NCBI GenBank assembly: GCA_013285735.1
Contig: JABDGZ010000011.1
Coordinates: forward strand, 63 to 49,083
DNA length: 49,021 bases
Source: Candidatus Omnitrophota bacterium
GTDB taxonomy: Bacteria > Omnitrophota > Gorgyraeia > Zapsychrales > Fredricksoniimonadaceae
Direction: 5' to 3'
The notes beneath the pieces were generated by a model. The model did no database searches. It saw only the letters and a list, made by a program, of their open reading frames with translations, and was not told the DNA's origin. This document shows positions 42,931 through 49,021 of this stretch, in pieces; the first letter of the stretch is position 1; every line of letters starts with the position of its first letter. Made by a program: the position numbers and the translations under genes.

Positions 42931-43602
42931 ATGAGCCAATCAACCAAAATAAATGTAGAAAAACATTTAGATTTATCTGTCATTGATTTAGATAAGGTTT
43001 ATGAAGCGACTCTGAAAACGTTGCCGTATGATTATATCATCGTTTCAGATTTTATTAGACAGGAGTGGAAAGACAGGCTGCTGCGTTCTTATCCTAAAAT
43101 TAAATCGGCTGGAAGTTTTCCATTATCGAGTGTATCTTGCGACAGCGAGTTTATGCAATTGATCAATGAAATGAACAGTGCTGCTTTCCGGCATGCTATT
43201 GAAGAAAAATTTTCTCTTGATCTCGAAGGGAAACCCACCATGTTCACTGTTCGTGGTAAATGCCGGCTTAAAGATGGCCAAGTCCATACCGATTCAGAAA
43301 GCAAGATCATTACTGTGCTTTTATATATGAATCCATCTTGGGGCGATCAAGATGGAGGGCGGCTTAGAGTTTTGAACAGCCCTAATATTGATGATTTTGC
43401 GTCTGAAATTTTTCCCAAAATAGGGGAATTATTAATTTTTAGACGTTGTGACCATTCCTATCATGGGCATCTGCCTTTTGAAGGTGCACGTCAAGTCATT
43501 CAAATGAATTGGGTGACCCATCAGAAATTTGTTGATCATGAGCAAAAACGTCACCGGTTGTCGGCATTCTTTAAAAGATTTAACCTTGGGGATAAAAATT
43601 AA
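42931..43602 (+). CDS. 2-oxoglutarate/Fe(II)-dependent oxygenase
   Basis: This 223-residue protein has the double-stranded beta-helix signature of 2OG-Fe(II) oxygenases, prolyl-4-hydroxylase-like group. The iron ligands are His119-x-Asp121 (QVHTDSESKIITVLLYMN) and a distal His (His178 in SYHGHLPFEG), and Arg187 in GARQVIQMNW would bind the 2-oxoglutarate carboxylate. GGRLRVLN and GELLIFRRCDHS complete the fold. Substrates of this group range from protein side chains to sugars or nucleotides; none can be chosen here. ATG 42931 follows AGGTGG at 4 bp; an in-frame ATG at 42913 overlaps the kinase stop. It begins a three-gene insert between signalling genes. Confidence 0.85.
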   Translation: MSQSTKINVEKHLDLSVIDLDKVYEATLKTLPYDYIIVSDFIRQEWKDRLLRSYPKIKSAGSFPLSSVSCDSEFMQLINEMNSAAFRHAIEEKFSLDLEGKPTMFTVRGKCRLKDGQVHTDSESKIITVLLYMNPSWGDQDGGRLRVLNSPNIDDFASEIFPKIGELLIFRRCDHSYHGHLPFEGARQVIQMNWVTHQKFVDHEQKRHRLSAFFKRFNLGDKN

Positions 43603-43604
43603 AA

Positions 43605-44600
43605 ATGATGGGGAATAATGCGTCTGTTTGGGTTGTCACGGAAGGTTTGAAGGGACTGCAAAACCAAGCTATAGGTTTGGCCCAAGCTCTGGGATTTCCT
43701 TATGTTTATAAGGAGATTATGAAACCCAAAAGTATTTGGCGGGTACTGCCAGCTTCTTATTGGCCTGACCCGTTATTATTGCTGGTAGATGATCAGAAAT
43801 TTACCCCGCCGTGGCCAGATTTATTAATTTCATGCGGTCGGTGTAGTACCGCCACTTCTTTGGCCATAAAGAAGGCAAGTGCTGGAAAAACATTTACTGT
43901 TCATATCCAGCATCCTCAAGTTGATCCTGGAAAATTTGACATTGTTATTGCACCACTGCATGACCGCTTGAGCGGCAGTAATGTTTTGGTTACTCAGGGG
44001 GCAATTCATCATGTCACGAATGAAAAACTCGTTAGTGCAGCCAGTCATTTTCGTCCGTTGCTGTCTTCATTGCCCCGTCCTTTGATTGGTGTATTAATGG
44101 GTGGAAACAATAAATATCAGGAATTTACTGCTGTTGCTGCACAGGATTTTGCTGATAAATTATCAGCGGCTGCGTGGAGTACCCATGGCGGGCTTGCCAT
44201 CACCCCGTCGCGCCGGACGAATTCGAAAAATAAGGAAATATTAAGGCAAGGTCTTAAAGGAGTACCTGCCTACATTTGGGACGGCCAGACAGAAAATCCT
44301 TATTTAGGTCTGCTTGCTTTAGCGGATGTGATCGTGGTTACGAGCGATTCTATTTCAATGATTTCTGAGGCTTGCTTTACGGGAAAACCGATTTATGTTT
44401 ATGAATTACCAGGCGGCGGCAGAAGGCATAAAAAATTTCTGGATGATCTGATGAAAAAGGGCATCGTGCGTCCTTTTTTAGGCAAGATTGAGGCATGGAA
44501 GTATCCGCCGCGGGATGAGACCAGGCGTGCGGCTGATTTCGTGCGGGAGCGTTTTTTAGAAAGAAAGTCAATGGATCAAAAATTGTGTTGTACTCCCTAG
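43605..44600 (+). CDS. ELM1-family (DUF1022) protein, GT-B-like
   Basis: This 331-residue protein matches the mitochondrial-fission ELM1 / COG3660 family. It has the N-terminal VWVVTEGLKGLQNQAIGLAQAL, PDLLISCGRCSTATSLAIKK, VHIQHPQVDPGKFDIVIAPLHD, GVLMGGNNKY, and a C-terminal VIVVTSDSISMISEACFTGKPIYVYE. The two-lobed layout resembles GT-B glycosyltransferases, and bacterial members are often placed near envelope polysaccharide genes, but no activity is established. It starts 2 bp after the oxygenase stop. In this context a sugar- or lipid-modifying role under phosphorelay control is possible. Confidence 0.82.
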   Translation: MMGNNASVWVVTEGLKGLQNQAIGLAQALGFPYVYKEIMKPKSIWRVLPASYWPDPLLLLVDDQKFTPPWPDLLISCGRCSTATSLAIKKASAGKTFTVHIQHPQVDPGKFDIVIAPLHDRLSGSNVLVTQGAIHHVTNEKLVSAASHFRPLLSSLPRPLIGVLMGGNNKYQEFTAVAAQDFADKLSAAAWSTHGGLAITPSRRTNSKNKEILRQGLKGVPAYIWDGQTENPYLGLLALADVIVVTSDSISMISEACFTGKPIYVYELPGGGRRHKKFLDDLMKKGIVRPFLGKIEAWKYPPRDETRRAADFVRERFLERKSMDQKLCCTP

Positions 44601-44610
44601 GAGGCAAAAA

Positions 44611-46539
44611 ATGCAAACGCAAATAAGTCAGGAAAAGCCTCTTAAAATCAAGACATTTAGTACAACCGGTGCATCGGCACTTTTTAAGGCTCTGGGGCAT
44701 CCATTAACCGTCCCTAAAATGCATACACTGATCCATAGGCTATCTTCATTTCAATCCGTAGCCATTTACGATCCATTAGGTCAGGCAGGAGAGGTTGAAG
44801 TATTGTATGATTTTTCACAGGTGAACATTGTCGACATTTTTGTGCAGAATGTCGTCAATGTCGGTGAACAATTATTCGGTCTGGAGGCAAAGCCAATCAC
44901 TGCCATTCAACAGATGAATATTGATGCTATTTTTGTCACTACCTTTGATGCCGCGCGTATGATCGCCCAGGTCCGTCATTTCTTGCCTGCCCATGTAAAG
45001 ATATTCTCACTTGATGATGTGCGACTACCGGATGAGTATCTGACCAATACGCGTAATTATCTCGACAGTTTGAATTTTGCGACAAATTTTGTTTTTTTTC
45101 GGGAAGAAAAAGGCCAGCATACGCGCTTGGTCACAGCTAATTATTGGGCTGGGTATCATGCAAAGAATGTCGGCCTATGGTGTTGTTTGTTTGATAAGAA
45201 CGGTAATATGCTGGCTCAATGGAAAGAGCTGCTTGAAAACAGCGTTCATACCATAACTCTTGATAGCCGTCAGATAAAGCAGCGTTTTGGACTTGGAGAT
45301 TTTACGGGCAGTCTTTTTTTGCATTTCACAGGAGCTATGGGGCATGACGTTGTTAAGTATGCCTTGGATACTTATGGTGATGATAATTCAGTTCTTTCCT
45401 GCACTCATGATGCGAACTCCTGGCCTGCTGATCTTTATGCAGGTCTGCCTGCTCCCCGGAGTGGAGAAAAAGTTCTTTTATGGGTACAAAACAGCCATCC
45501 ATGTTCCATCCCTGCCAATAGTATCGGATTAAATGTAATGGGTTCAGGGGAGATTAGTACGTTTGATAAGCCAATAGCTCCTTTTGCCACTTGTGCGATA
45601 GACGTTGCGGATCTTTTACCAGAGGCCCAATGGCCGCAACAATTGGAAGTCCATGCGGGAAAATATTTTGTTCGTCCCCGTTATGAAGTTTTGTCTGAAA
45701 ATAAACGTAGCCTGATCGCGCACACCAATGTCGAGCGTATTGATCTTAAGCAAGATCCTGGTATTCCTACAATTGGTGCTTTGATGGGAAAGGGTTATAT
45801 TCTGCCAGCACCCATCTTACCGCCTGCGCGTTGGAAGAACATTGTCTTGCCAACCCCCATGTCGACATGCCAGGACAATCTTCCCTTGGCGCTCATTATT
45901 TACAACAGTCAAGGTCAACAGATCATGCGTCATTTTCTTGGTAAATTTGACAGGGGCAATATTAAAGCCATTGATATTAATGATTTATTAGGGAAGAATT
46001 CGTTTACAACATTTGGCCACCTGGAGTTAGTTTATGATTTCTCACAAGGCGGCGGTGCTGATGGCTGGCTGCATTCATTGTTCCGTTATGAGGATACTAT
46101 CAGCGGGCATGCTGCTGAAACAAGTTTTGGAGCGCATATTTTTAATACGGTTTTGGTTTATAAGAATGAACCACAATCTTACGCGGGCCGTCCTCCGGGG
46201 TTAAGCACACGGCTTTTTTTACGTCTGAGTGACGATGAAAATGTCGATGCCATGTGCCATTTAATTTACCCATCTTCGGCCACCTGGCATGCGCAATCGA
46301 CAACTGACTTGATTTTATGTAATGCCAATGGAGCAGAAATATTTAAAAAAACGGTGCACATTGCTTGCAGCGGTTCTTTGTTATGGAGTTATCATGACAT
46401 CTTTGATAAAAATCAACGCCTTAGTGCTGGTCGTGATGCCTATATGGTGATACGTGACGCGACCTGCAGATTGTTTGGTTATCACGGTCTAATCAGAGGA
46501 AATCAAGCTTTTAGCTTTGATCACATGTTTGGTTTTTAA
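44611..46539 (+). CDS. Unrecognised 642-residue modular beta-rich protein
   Basis: I do not recognise this protein. It has no signal peptide or membrane helix. Residues 60-200 look like an alpha/beta (Rossmann-like) region (IDAIFVTTFDAARMIAQVRHFLP and KIFSLDDVRLPDEYL). From about residue 185 there seem to be three copies of a beta-rich module. Each starts like LFDKNGNMLAQW, IIYNSQGQQIMRHF or LILCNANGAEIFKK, and each ends in a Ser-x(2-3)-His turn: SCTHDANSW, SFGAHIFN and SFDHMFGF. The phrase LxYDFSQ occurs in both the N-terminal and the second module. AGGAGG at 44599-44604 supports the start. It follows the ELM1-family gene by 10 bp, so it probably acts with it. Confidence 0.6.
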   Translation: MQTQISQEKPLKIKTFSTTGASALFKALGHPLTVPKMHTLIHRLSSFQSVAIYDPLGQAGEVEVLYDFSQVNIVDIFVQNVVNVGEQLFGLEAKPITAIQQMNIDAIFVTTFDAARMIAQVRHFLPAHVKIFSLDDVRLPDEYLTNTRNYLDSLNFATNFVFFREEKGQHTRLVTANYWAGYHAKNVGLWCCLFDKNGNMLAQWKELLENSVHTITLDSRQIKQRFGLGDFTGSLFLHFTGAMGHDVVKYALDTYGDDNSVLSCTHDANSWPADLYAGLPAPRSGEKVLLWVQNSHPCSIPANSIGLNVMGSGEISTFDKPIAPFATCAIDVADLLPEAQWPQQLEVHAGKYFVRPRYEVLSENKRSLIAHTNVERIDLKQDPGIPTIGALMGKGYILPAPILPPARWKNIVLPTPMSTCQDNLPLALIIYNSQGQQIMRHFLGKFDRGNIKAIDINDLLGKNSFTTFGHLELVYDFSQGGGADGWLHSLFRYEDTISGHAAETSFGAHIFNTVLVYKNEPQSYAGRPPGLSTRLFLRLSDDENVDAMCHLIYPSSATWHAQSTTDLILCNANGAEIFKKTVHIACSGSLLWSYHDIFDKNQRLSAGRDAYMVIRDATCRLFGYHGLIRGNQAFSFDHMFGF

Positions 46540-46548
46540 GGCAAGCCT

Positions 46549-46968
46549 ATGAACATTTTAGTGGTAGAAGACAATAAACCTGAACAGGTAATCATGAAAG
46601 AGGCTTTTAAAGAAGCAAGGGTTAATCATGATTTATATATGGTCAGGGATGGGGTGGAAGTTTTTGAATTTCTTAGCGGTCAAGGGGCTTTTCATGATGC
46701 TCCCAAGCCGGACCTTATCATTCTTGATTTGAACATGCCTAGAAAAAATGGTTTGGAAGTTTTAGCGGATATTAAAAATAATCCCATATTGGAACATATA
46801 CCCATTTTAGTTTTTTCTAATTCAGAGTTCTCTAGGGATATTTGCAAGTGTTATACCTTGGGCGCAAATGCGTATCTTACCAAGCCTGTTGATTTTCAGG
46901 GGTTTATAGACCTCGCTCATGTGATTGATGTATTTTGGTTTAAAATGGTCAGGTATTGTTCACATTAA
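46549..46968 (+). CDS. Rcp1-type response regulator
   Basis: This 139-residue stand-alone receiver of the Rcp1 group has VVEDNKPEQVIMKEAFKEA, VRDGVEVFEFLSGQGAF, acceptor Asp in IILDLNMPRKNGLEVL, FSNSEFSRDICKCY, LTKPVDFQGF and a terminal FWFKMVRY. Ser takes the place of the first Thr of the usual LTTS. It resumes the signalling run after the three-gene insert, 9 bp downstream. The phytochrome-type kinase at 41339 is the nearest likely donor. Confidence 0.88.
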   Translation: MNILVVEDNKPEQVIMKEAFKEARVNHDLYMVRDGVEVFEFLSGQGAFHDAPKPDLIILDLNMPRKNGLEVLADIKNNPILEHIPILVFSNSEFSRDICKCYTLGANAYLTKPVDFQGFIDLAHVIDVFWFKMVRYCSH

Positions 46969-46985
46969 GCAACGAGGATTGTCCT

Positions 46986-47444
46986 ATGACGAAAAAAAAG
47001 ATCATTGTTGTCGATGATGAACCTTTAATCCCGGTTTTGATGAAAGAGATTATTGAAGAAGACCAGGAGTTGGAAATGGCGCAGATTGCCACTGGAAAGA
47101 ATGAGTTTTTCAATTTAGTGAGCCACCATTATTTTGATGCCGCTTTAATTGATATTTCATTGGGAGGACGTGAAGGAGGGATTGAATTATTACAAATGGT
47201 GAAAGATAAAGCCATTAATCTGCCTGTGATTATGCTATCTGCGCATGACGAACTTCAATATGCCCTTAAAGCTTTGAAGGCAGGGGCCCGAGGGTACATT
47301 AATAAAAGATATATTTGCACGGATGTCATACCGTGCTTAAAGAAAGTGCTTGGCGGGGATTTATTTGTATCTGGAGATAAAGGAGAGCAGATTTTAAAAC
47401 AATACAAAGAATTAAATGCTTCTGTAGGAGCAGAGTCCCGTTAA
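46986..47444 (+). CDS. NarL-type receiver lacking its DNA-binding domain
   Basis: This 152-residue receiver has VVDDEPLIPVLMKEII, acceptor Asp in ALIDISLGGREGGIELL, LSAHDELQYALKALKAGARGYINK, and a linker LKKVLGGDLFVSGDKGEQILK. These are typical of NarL/FixJ regulators, in which a LuxR-type helix-turn-helix would follow. Here the protein ends after that linker (YKELNASVGAESR) and the next gene starts 10 bp later. No helix-turn-helix remnant is visible in the gap, so the loss looks old. ATG 46986 is chosen (GAGG 8 bp upstream) over a TTG at 46956 inside the previous gene. Confidence 0.83.
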   Translation: MTKKKIIVVDDEPLIPVLMKEIIEEDQELEMAQIATGKNEFFNLVSHHYFDAALIDISLGGREGGIELLQMVKDKAINLPVIMLSAHDELQYALKALKAGARGYINKRYICTDVIPCLKKVLGGDLFVSGDKGEQILKQYKELNASVGAESR

Positions 47445-47454
47445 GAGGTGGGTC

Positions 47455-48201
47455 ATGAATGCACATAAGAAAATTCTTGTCGTTGATGATGAGCCAGGAT
47501 ACAGGGCTCTTATCAATAAGGAACTAAGGACAGCCGGCTATCAAACTGTTTTGGCTCAGAGTGGAGAGGAGGCATTGGTCGCCTTATGGGAGAAAAAACA
47601 TATTGATTTAGTGCTTCTTGACGTTCGTTTGGCTGTTGTTCATGGTTTGAATATTTTTGAAATTATCCGTAAGAAATTCCCAGATCAAAGAATCATTGTC
47701 ACCAGTGTACTTCAAAAACATGAACAGCGATTTCTTATTTACGATGCGGATGATTATTATGATAAGTCTGAGAATTTGTCAGTATTGATGGAAAAGATTG
47801 ATAATGCCTTGAACAATGGTGCCGTGAAATGGAATTCAAGAGAGCATGATAAAAGAAGTTTTAGAAGAATGCCGGTCAATGTTCTCGCCAGTTGTGAACG
47901 TAATAATGTTTACGCGTCTCCTGCGGGCGCGCACTTTCTTTCTTACACCAAAGATCTTTCTATGTGGGGGGGAAGATTTATTATTGGTGAAAATGTCAAA
48001 GTGGGTCAGCATCTGACCATAGCTTTGGAATTGCCTGTTAATTTTTTGCCTTTATTGATTGATTGCGAAGTGGTATGGGTTAAAAAATTGGAAGAATTCA
48101 CCTCGAAAACCAAAGGACGGATTGAAGCTGGTGTCAGGTTTGTTAAATTAGATTCACCGAGTGATCAGAAAAAATTGAAAAATTATTTAAATTGTGTTTA
48201 A
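47455..48201 (+). CDS. Receiver-PilZ response regulator
   Basis: This 248-residue protein combines a receiver (1-120: VVDDEPGYRALI, acceptor Asp in VLLDVRLAVVHGLNI, TSVLQKHEQ, degenerate YDKSEN in place of Lys-Pro) with a C-terminal PilZ domain (about 130-248). The cyclic-di-GMP motifs are present: RxxxR at Arg134-Arg138 (KRSFRRMPV), and DxSxxG at Asp167, Ser169 and Gly172 (DLSMWGG). It should link phosphorelay input to c-di-GMP level, affecting motility, adhesion or polysaccharide. No cyclase or phosphodiesterase for c-di-GMP with an intact active site is seen in the window. GAGGTGG lies just before the ATG. Confidence 0.88.
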   Translation: MNAHKKILVVDDEPGYRALINKELRTAGYQTVLAQSGEEALVALWEKKHIDLVLLDVRLAVVHGLNIFEIIRKKFPDQRIIVTSVLQKHEQRFLIYDADDYYDKSENLSVLMEKIDNALNNGAVKWNSREHDKRSFRRMPVNVLASCERNNVYASPAGAHFLSYTKDLSMWGGRFIIGENVKVGQHLTIALELPVNFLPLLIDCEVVWVKKLEEFTSKTKGRIEAGVRFVKLDSPSDQKKLKNYLNCV

Positions 48202-48219
48202 AGTCCACCTGGGTATACT
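48192..48219 (+). promoter_or_regulatory. Possible promoter placing the transcript start at ATG 48226
   Basis: TTGTGT (48192-48197) and TATACT (48214-48219) are 16 bp apart. A start 7 bp after the -10 box would be the A of the ATG itself, giving a leaderless message. No ribosome site precedes this ATG, which fits. Confidence 0.35.
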
Positions 48220-48225
48220 TAATTC

Positions 48226-48963
48226 ATGGCCTATCAAATCTTAGTGGTGGATGACGATGCTGACTTTCGTGAAGAACTGCGAGATTCTCTGGAAGAGTAT
48301 ACCGTCATAGAAGCATCCAATGGGATTGACGCGCTGTCCATTTTAAAAAAGCCCAATGCCATTGACTTAGTGATTCTTGATGCTGTCATGCCCCATTTAT
48401 CAGGAACAGAGGTGTTGCGGGAAATTAAGAAAATCAGGCCTTCTCTTGCCATCATCATGTTGACCGGCCAGAGCAACAAGGACATTGCGATTGATGCCCT
48501 TAAAGGCCGTGCCGATGATTACATTGAAAAACCTGTCAATATCGGTAGATTTTTGGAAATAATCCAATCTACTCTTGCCGCAAAAGCCTTGAAAGGTTTC
48601 GCGTATACTCGTGGTATTCATGCCAAAATTGAGCAAGCCAAGCAGTTTATCGAACGCAATTTCGACAAAAAAATAACGTTGGAAGATATGGCAGGGCAAG
48701 CTTGTTTAAGCCCGAAATATTTTAGTCGGATTTTTAAAGAGATTACGGGCACAGGTTTTAATGAATATCGGCTTTCTATTAAAATCGCCCAGGCATGTGA
48801 GCTTTTGAAGAATTCAGATTATACGGTCACAGAAATCGCAAGTCATTTTGGGTATAAGAACTTAGAGTCATTTATTCGCATGTTTGAGAAGATTATGAAA
48901 TCCAGCCCCATGCAATACCGCCGTAAACATCAAAAAAAGAACCTGAAAAAACACTCTCCGTAA
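48226..48963 (+). CDS. Receiver-AraC-type response regulator
   Basis: This 245-residue protein has a receiver (1-118: VVDDDADFREEL, acceptor Asp in VILDAVMPHLSGTEVL, LTGQSNKDIAIDAL, IEKPVNIGRF) and a C-terminal AraC-type double helix-turn-helix (about 140-240: ITLEDMAGQACLSPKYFSRIFKE, then VTEIASHFGYKNLESFIRMF). It is one of only two DNA-binding regulators in the window and so a candidate output of the whole island. It lacks an obvious ribosome site and may be translated from a leaderless message. Copy 5 of the repeated element begins 13 bp after its stop. Confidence 0.93.
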   Translation: MAYQILVVDDDADFREELRDSLEEYTVIEASNGIDALSILKKPNAIDLVILDAVMPHLSGTEVLREIKKIRPSLAIIMLTGQSNKDIAIDALKGRADDYIEKPVNIGRFLEIIQSTLAAKALKGFAYTRGIHAKIEQAKQFIERNFDKKITLEDMAGQACLSPKYFSRIFKEITGTGFNEYRLSIKIAQACELLKNSDYTVTEIASHFGYKNLESFIRMFEKIMKSSPMQYRRKHQKKNLKKHSP

Positions 48964-48975
48964 GGCAATATCTAA

Positions 48976-49013
48976 GTAGAAATAAGTCAGTAAAAGGTGG
49001 CTGAAGCCAATGG
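48976..49013 (+). promoter_or_regulatory. Repeated control element, copy 5
   Basis: First half GTAGAAATAAGTCAG, second half TAAAAGGTGGC, then GCCAATG at 49006, one base closer than in the other copies. It lies at the window edge. By analogy a gene should start about 100 bp further on, outside the window. Confidence 0.6.
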
Positions 49014-49021
49014 TTAATCCT

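Noticed and set aside
48196-48216. GTTT...GGGTAT before 48226 as a sigmaB-type promoter
   Set aside because: The spacer is 11 bp, shorter than the usual 12-15, and TATACT overlapping it fits a sigma70 -10 box better.

Overview
The window looks like a chromosomal piece of a Gram-negative-type, AT-leaning bacterium. It encodes a TonB-dependent receptor, several lipoproteins and YfiR- and DUF6515-type envelope proteins. The mix of DUF6515 proteins, very large cytosolic sensor kinases and many small stress-type proteins recalls Omnitrophota (OP3) or related PVC/FCB-neighbour lineages. That placement is inference from gene style only. All credible genes lie on the + strand and are tightly packed, with many ATGA overlaps. 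I saw no tRNA, rRNA, CRISPR array or transposase.

Region 1 (1-14.3 kb) is an envelope, stress and metabolism block. It holds two DUF6515 exported proteins, a ferritin-like DUF892 protein, small lipoproteins (one a 45-residue His-rich peptide), and a DUF1328 membrane protein. Next is a four-gene operon: (alpha/alpha)6 glycosidase-like protein, GT4 glycosyltransferase, acetolactate-synthase-like TPP enzyme and succinate-semialdehyde dehydrogenase; the last two may form a 2-oxoglutarate decarboxylase bypass of the TCA cycle. A YqjD/YqjE-like membrane set follows, ending in a phosphodiesterase-EEP fusion, and then a rhodanese / SHOCT / CBS run.

Region 2 (14.4-21.8 kb) has an OmpR-type regulator with its membrane kinase, a DUF3568 lipoprotein, a polytopic membrane protein and a trehalose cassette (OtsA, OtsB, GH15 glucoamylase/trehalase-like).

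Region 3 (21.9-49 kb) is a dense phosphorelay island. Across regions 2 and 3 I count 7 histidine kinases and 19 receiver domains, but only two DNA-binding outputs (OmpR-type, AraC-type) and one PilZ output. It starts with a TonB receptor / YfiR / CHASE8-kinase set. It continues through many stand-alone Rcp1/CheY-like receivers and hybrid kinases, and includes a 1806-residue soluble kinase carrying about 13 tandem HAMP units encoded by 276-bp DNA repeats. A three-gene insert (2OG-Fe(II) oxygenase, ELM1-family protein, unrecognised 642-residue modular protein) sits inside this island.

The feature that may tie the window together is a roughly 38-bp element present five times (14315, 21830, 35131, 35789, 48976). 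It has two half-sites 11 bp apart, and in the four cases that can be judged it lies about 100-125 bp upstream of a receiver or kinase gene. It is a candidate shared control site for the phosphorelay genes. A second repeated motif (TTCATC-16 bp-TATRGT) precedes the small envelope/stress genes and may be a promoter class of its own.
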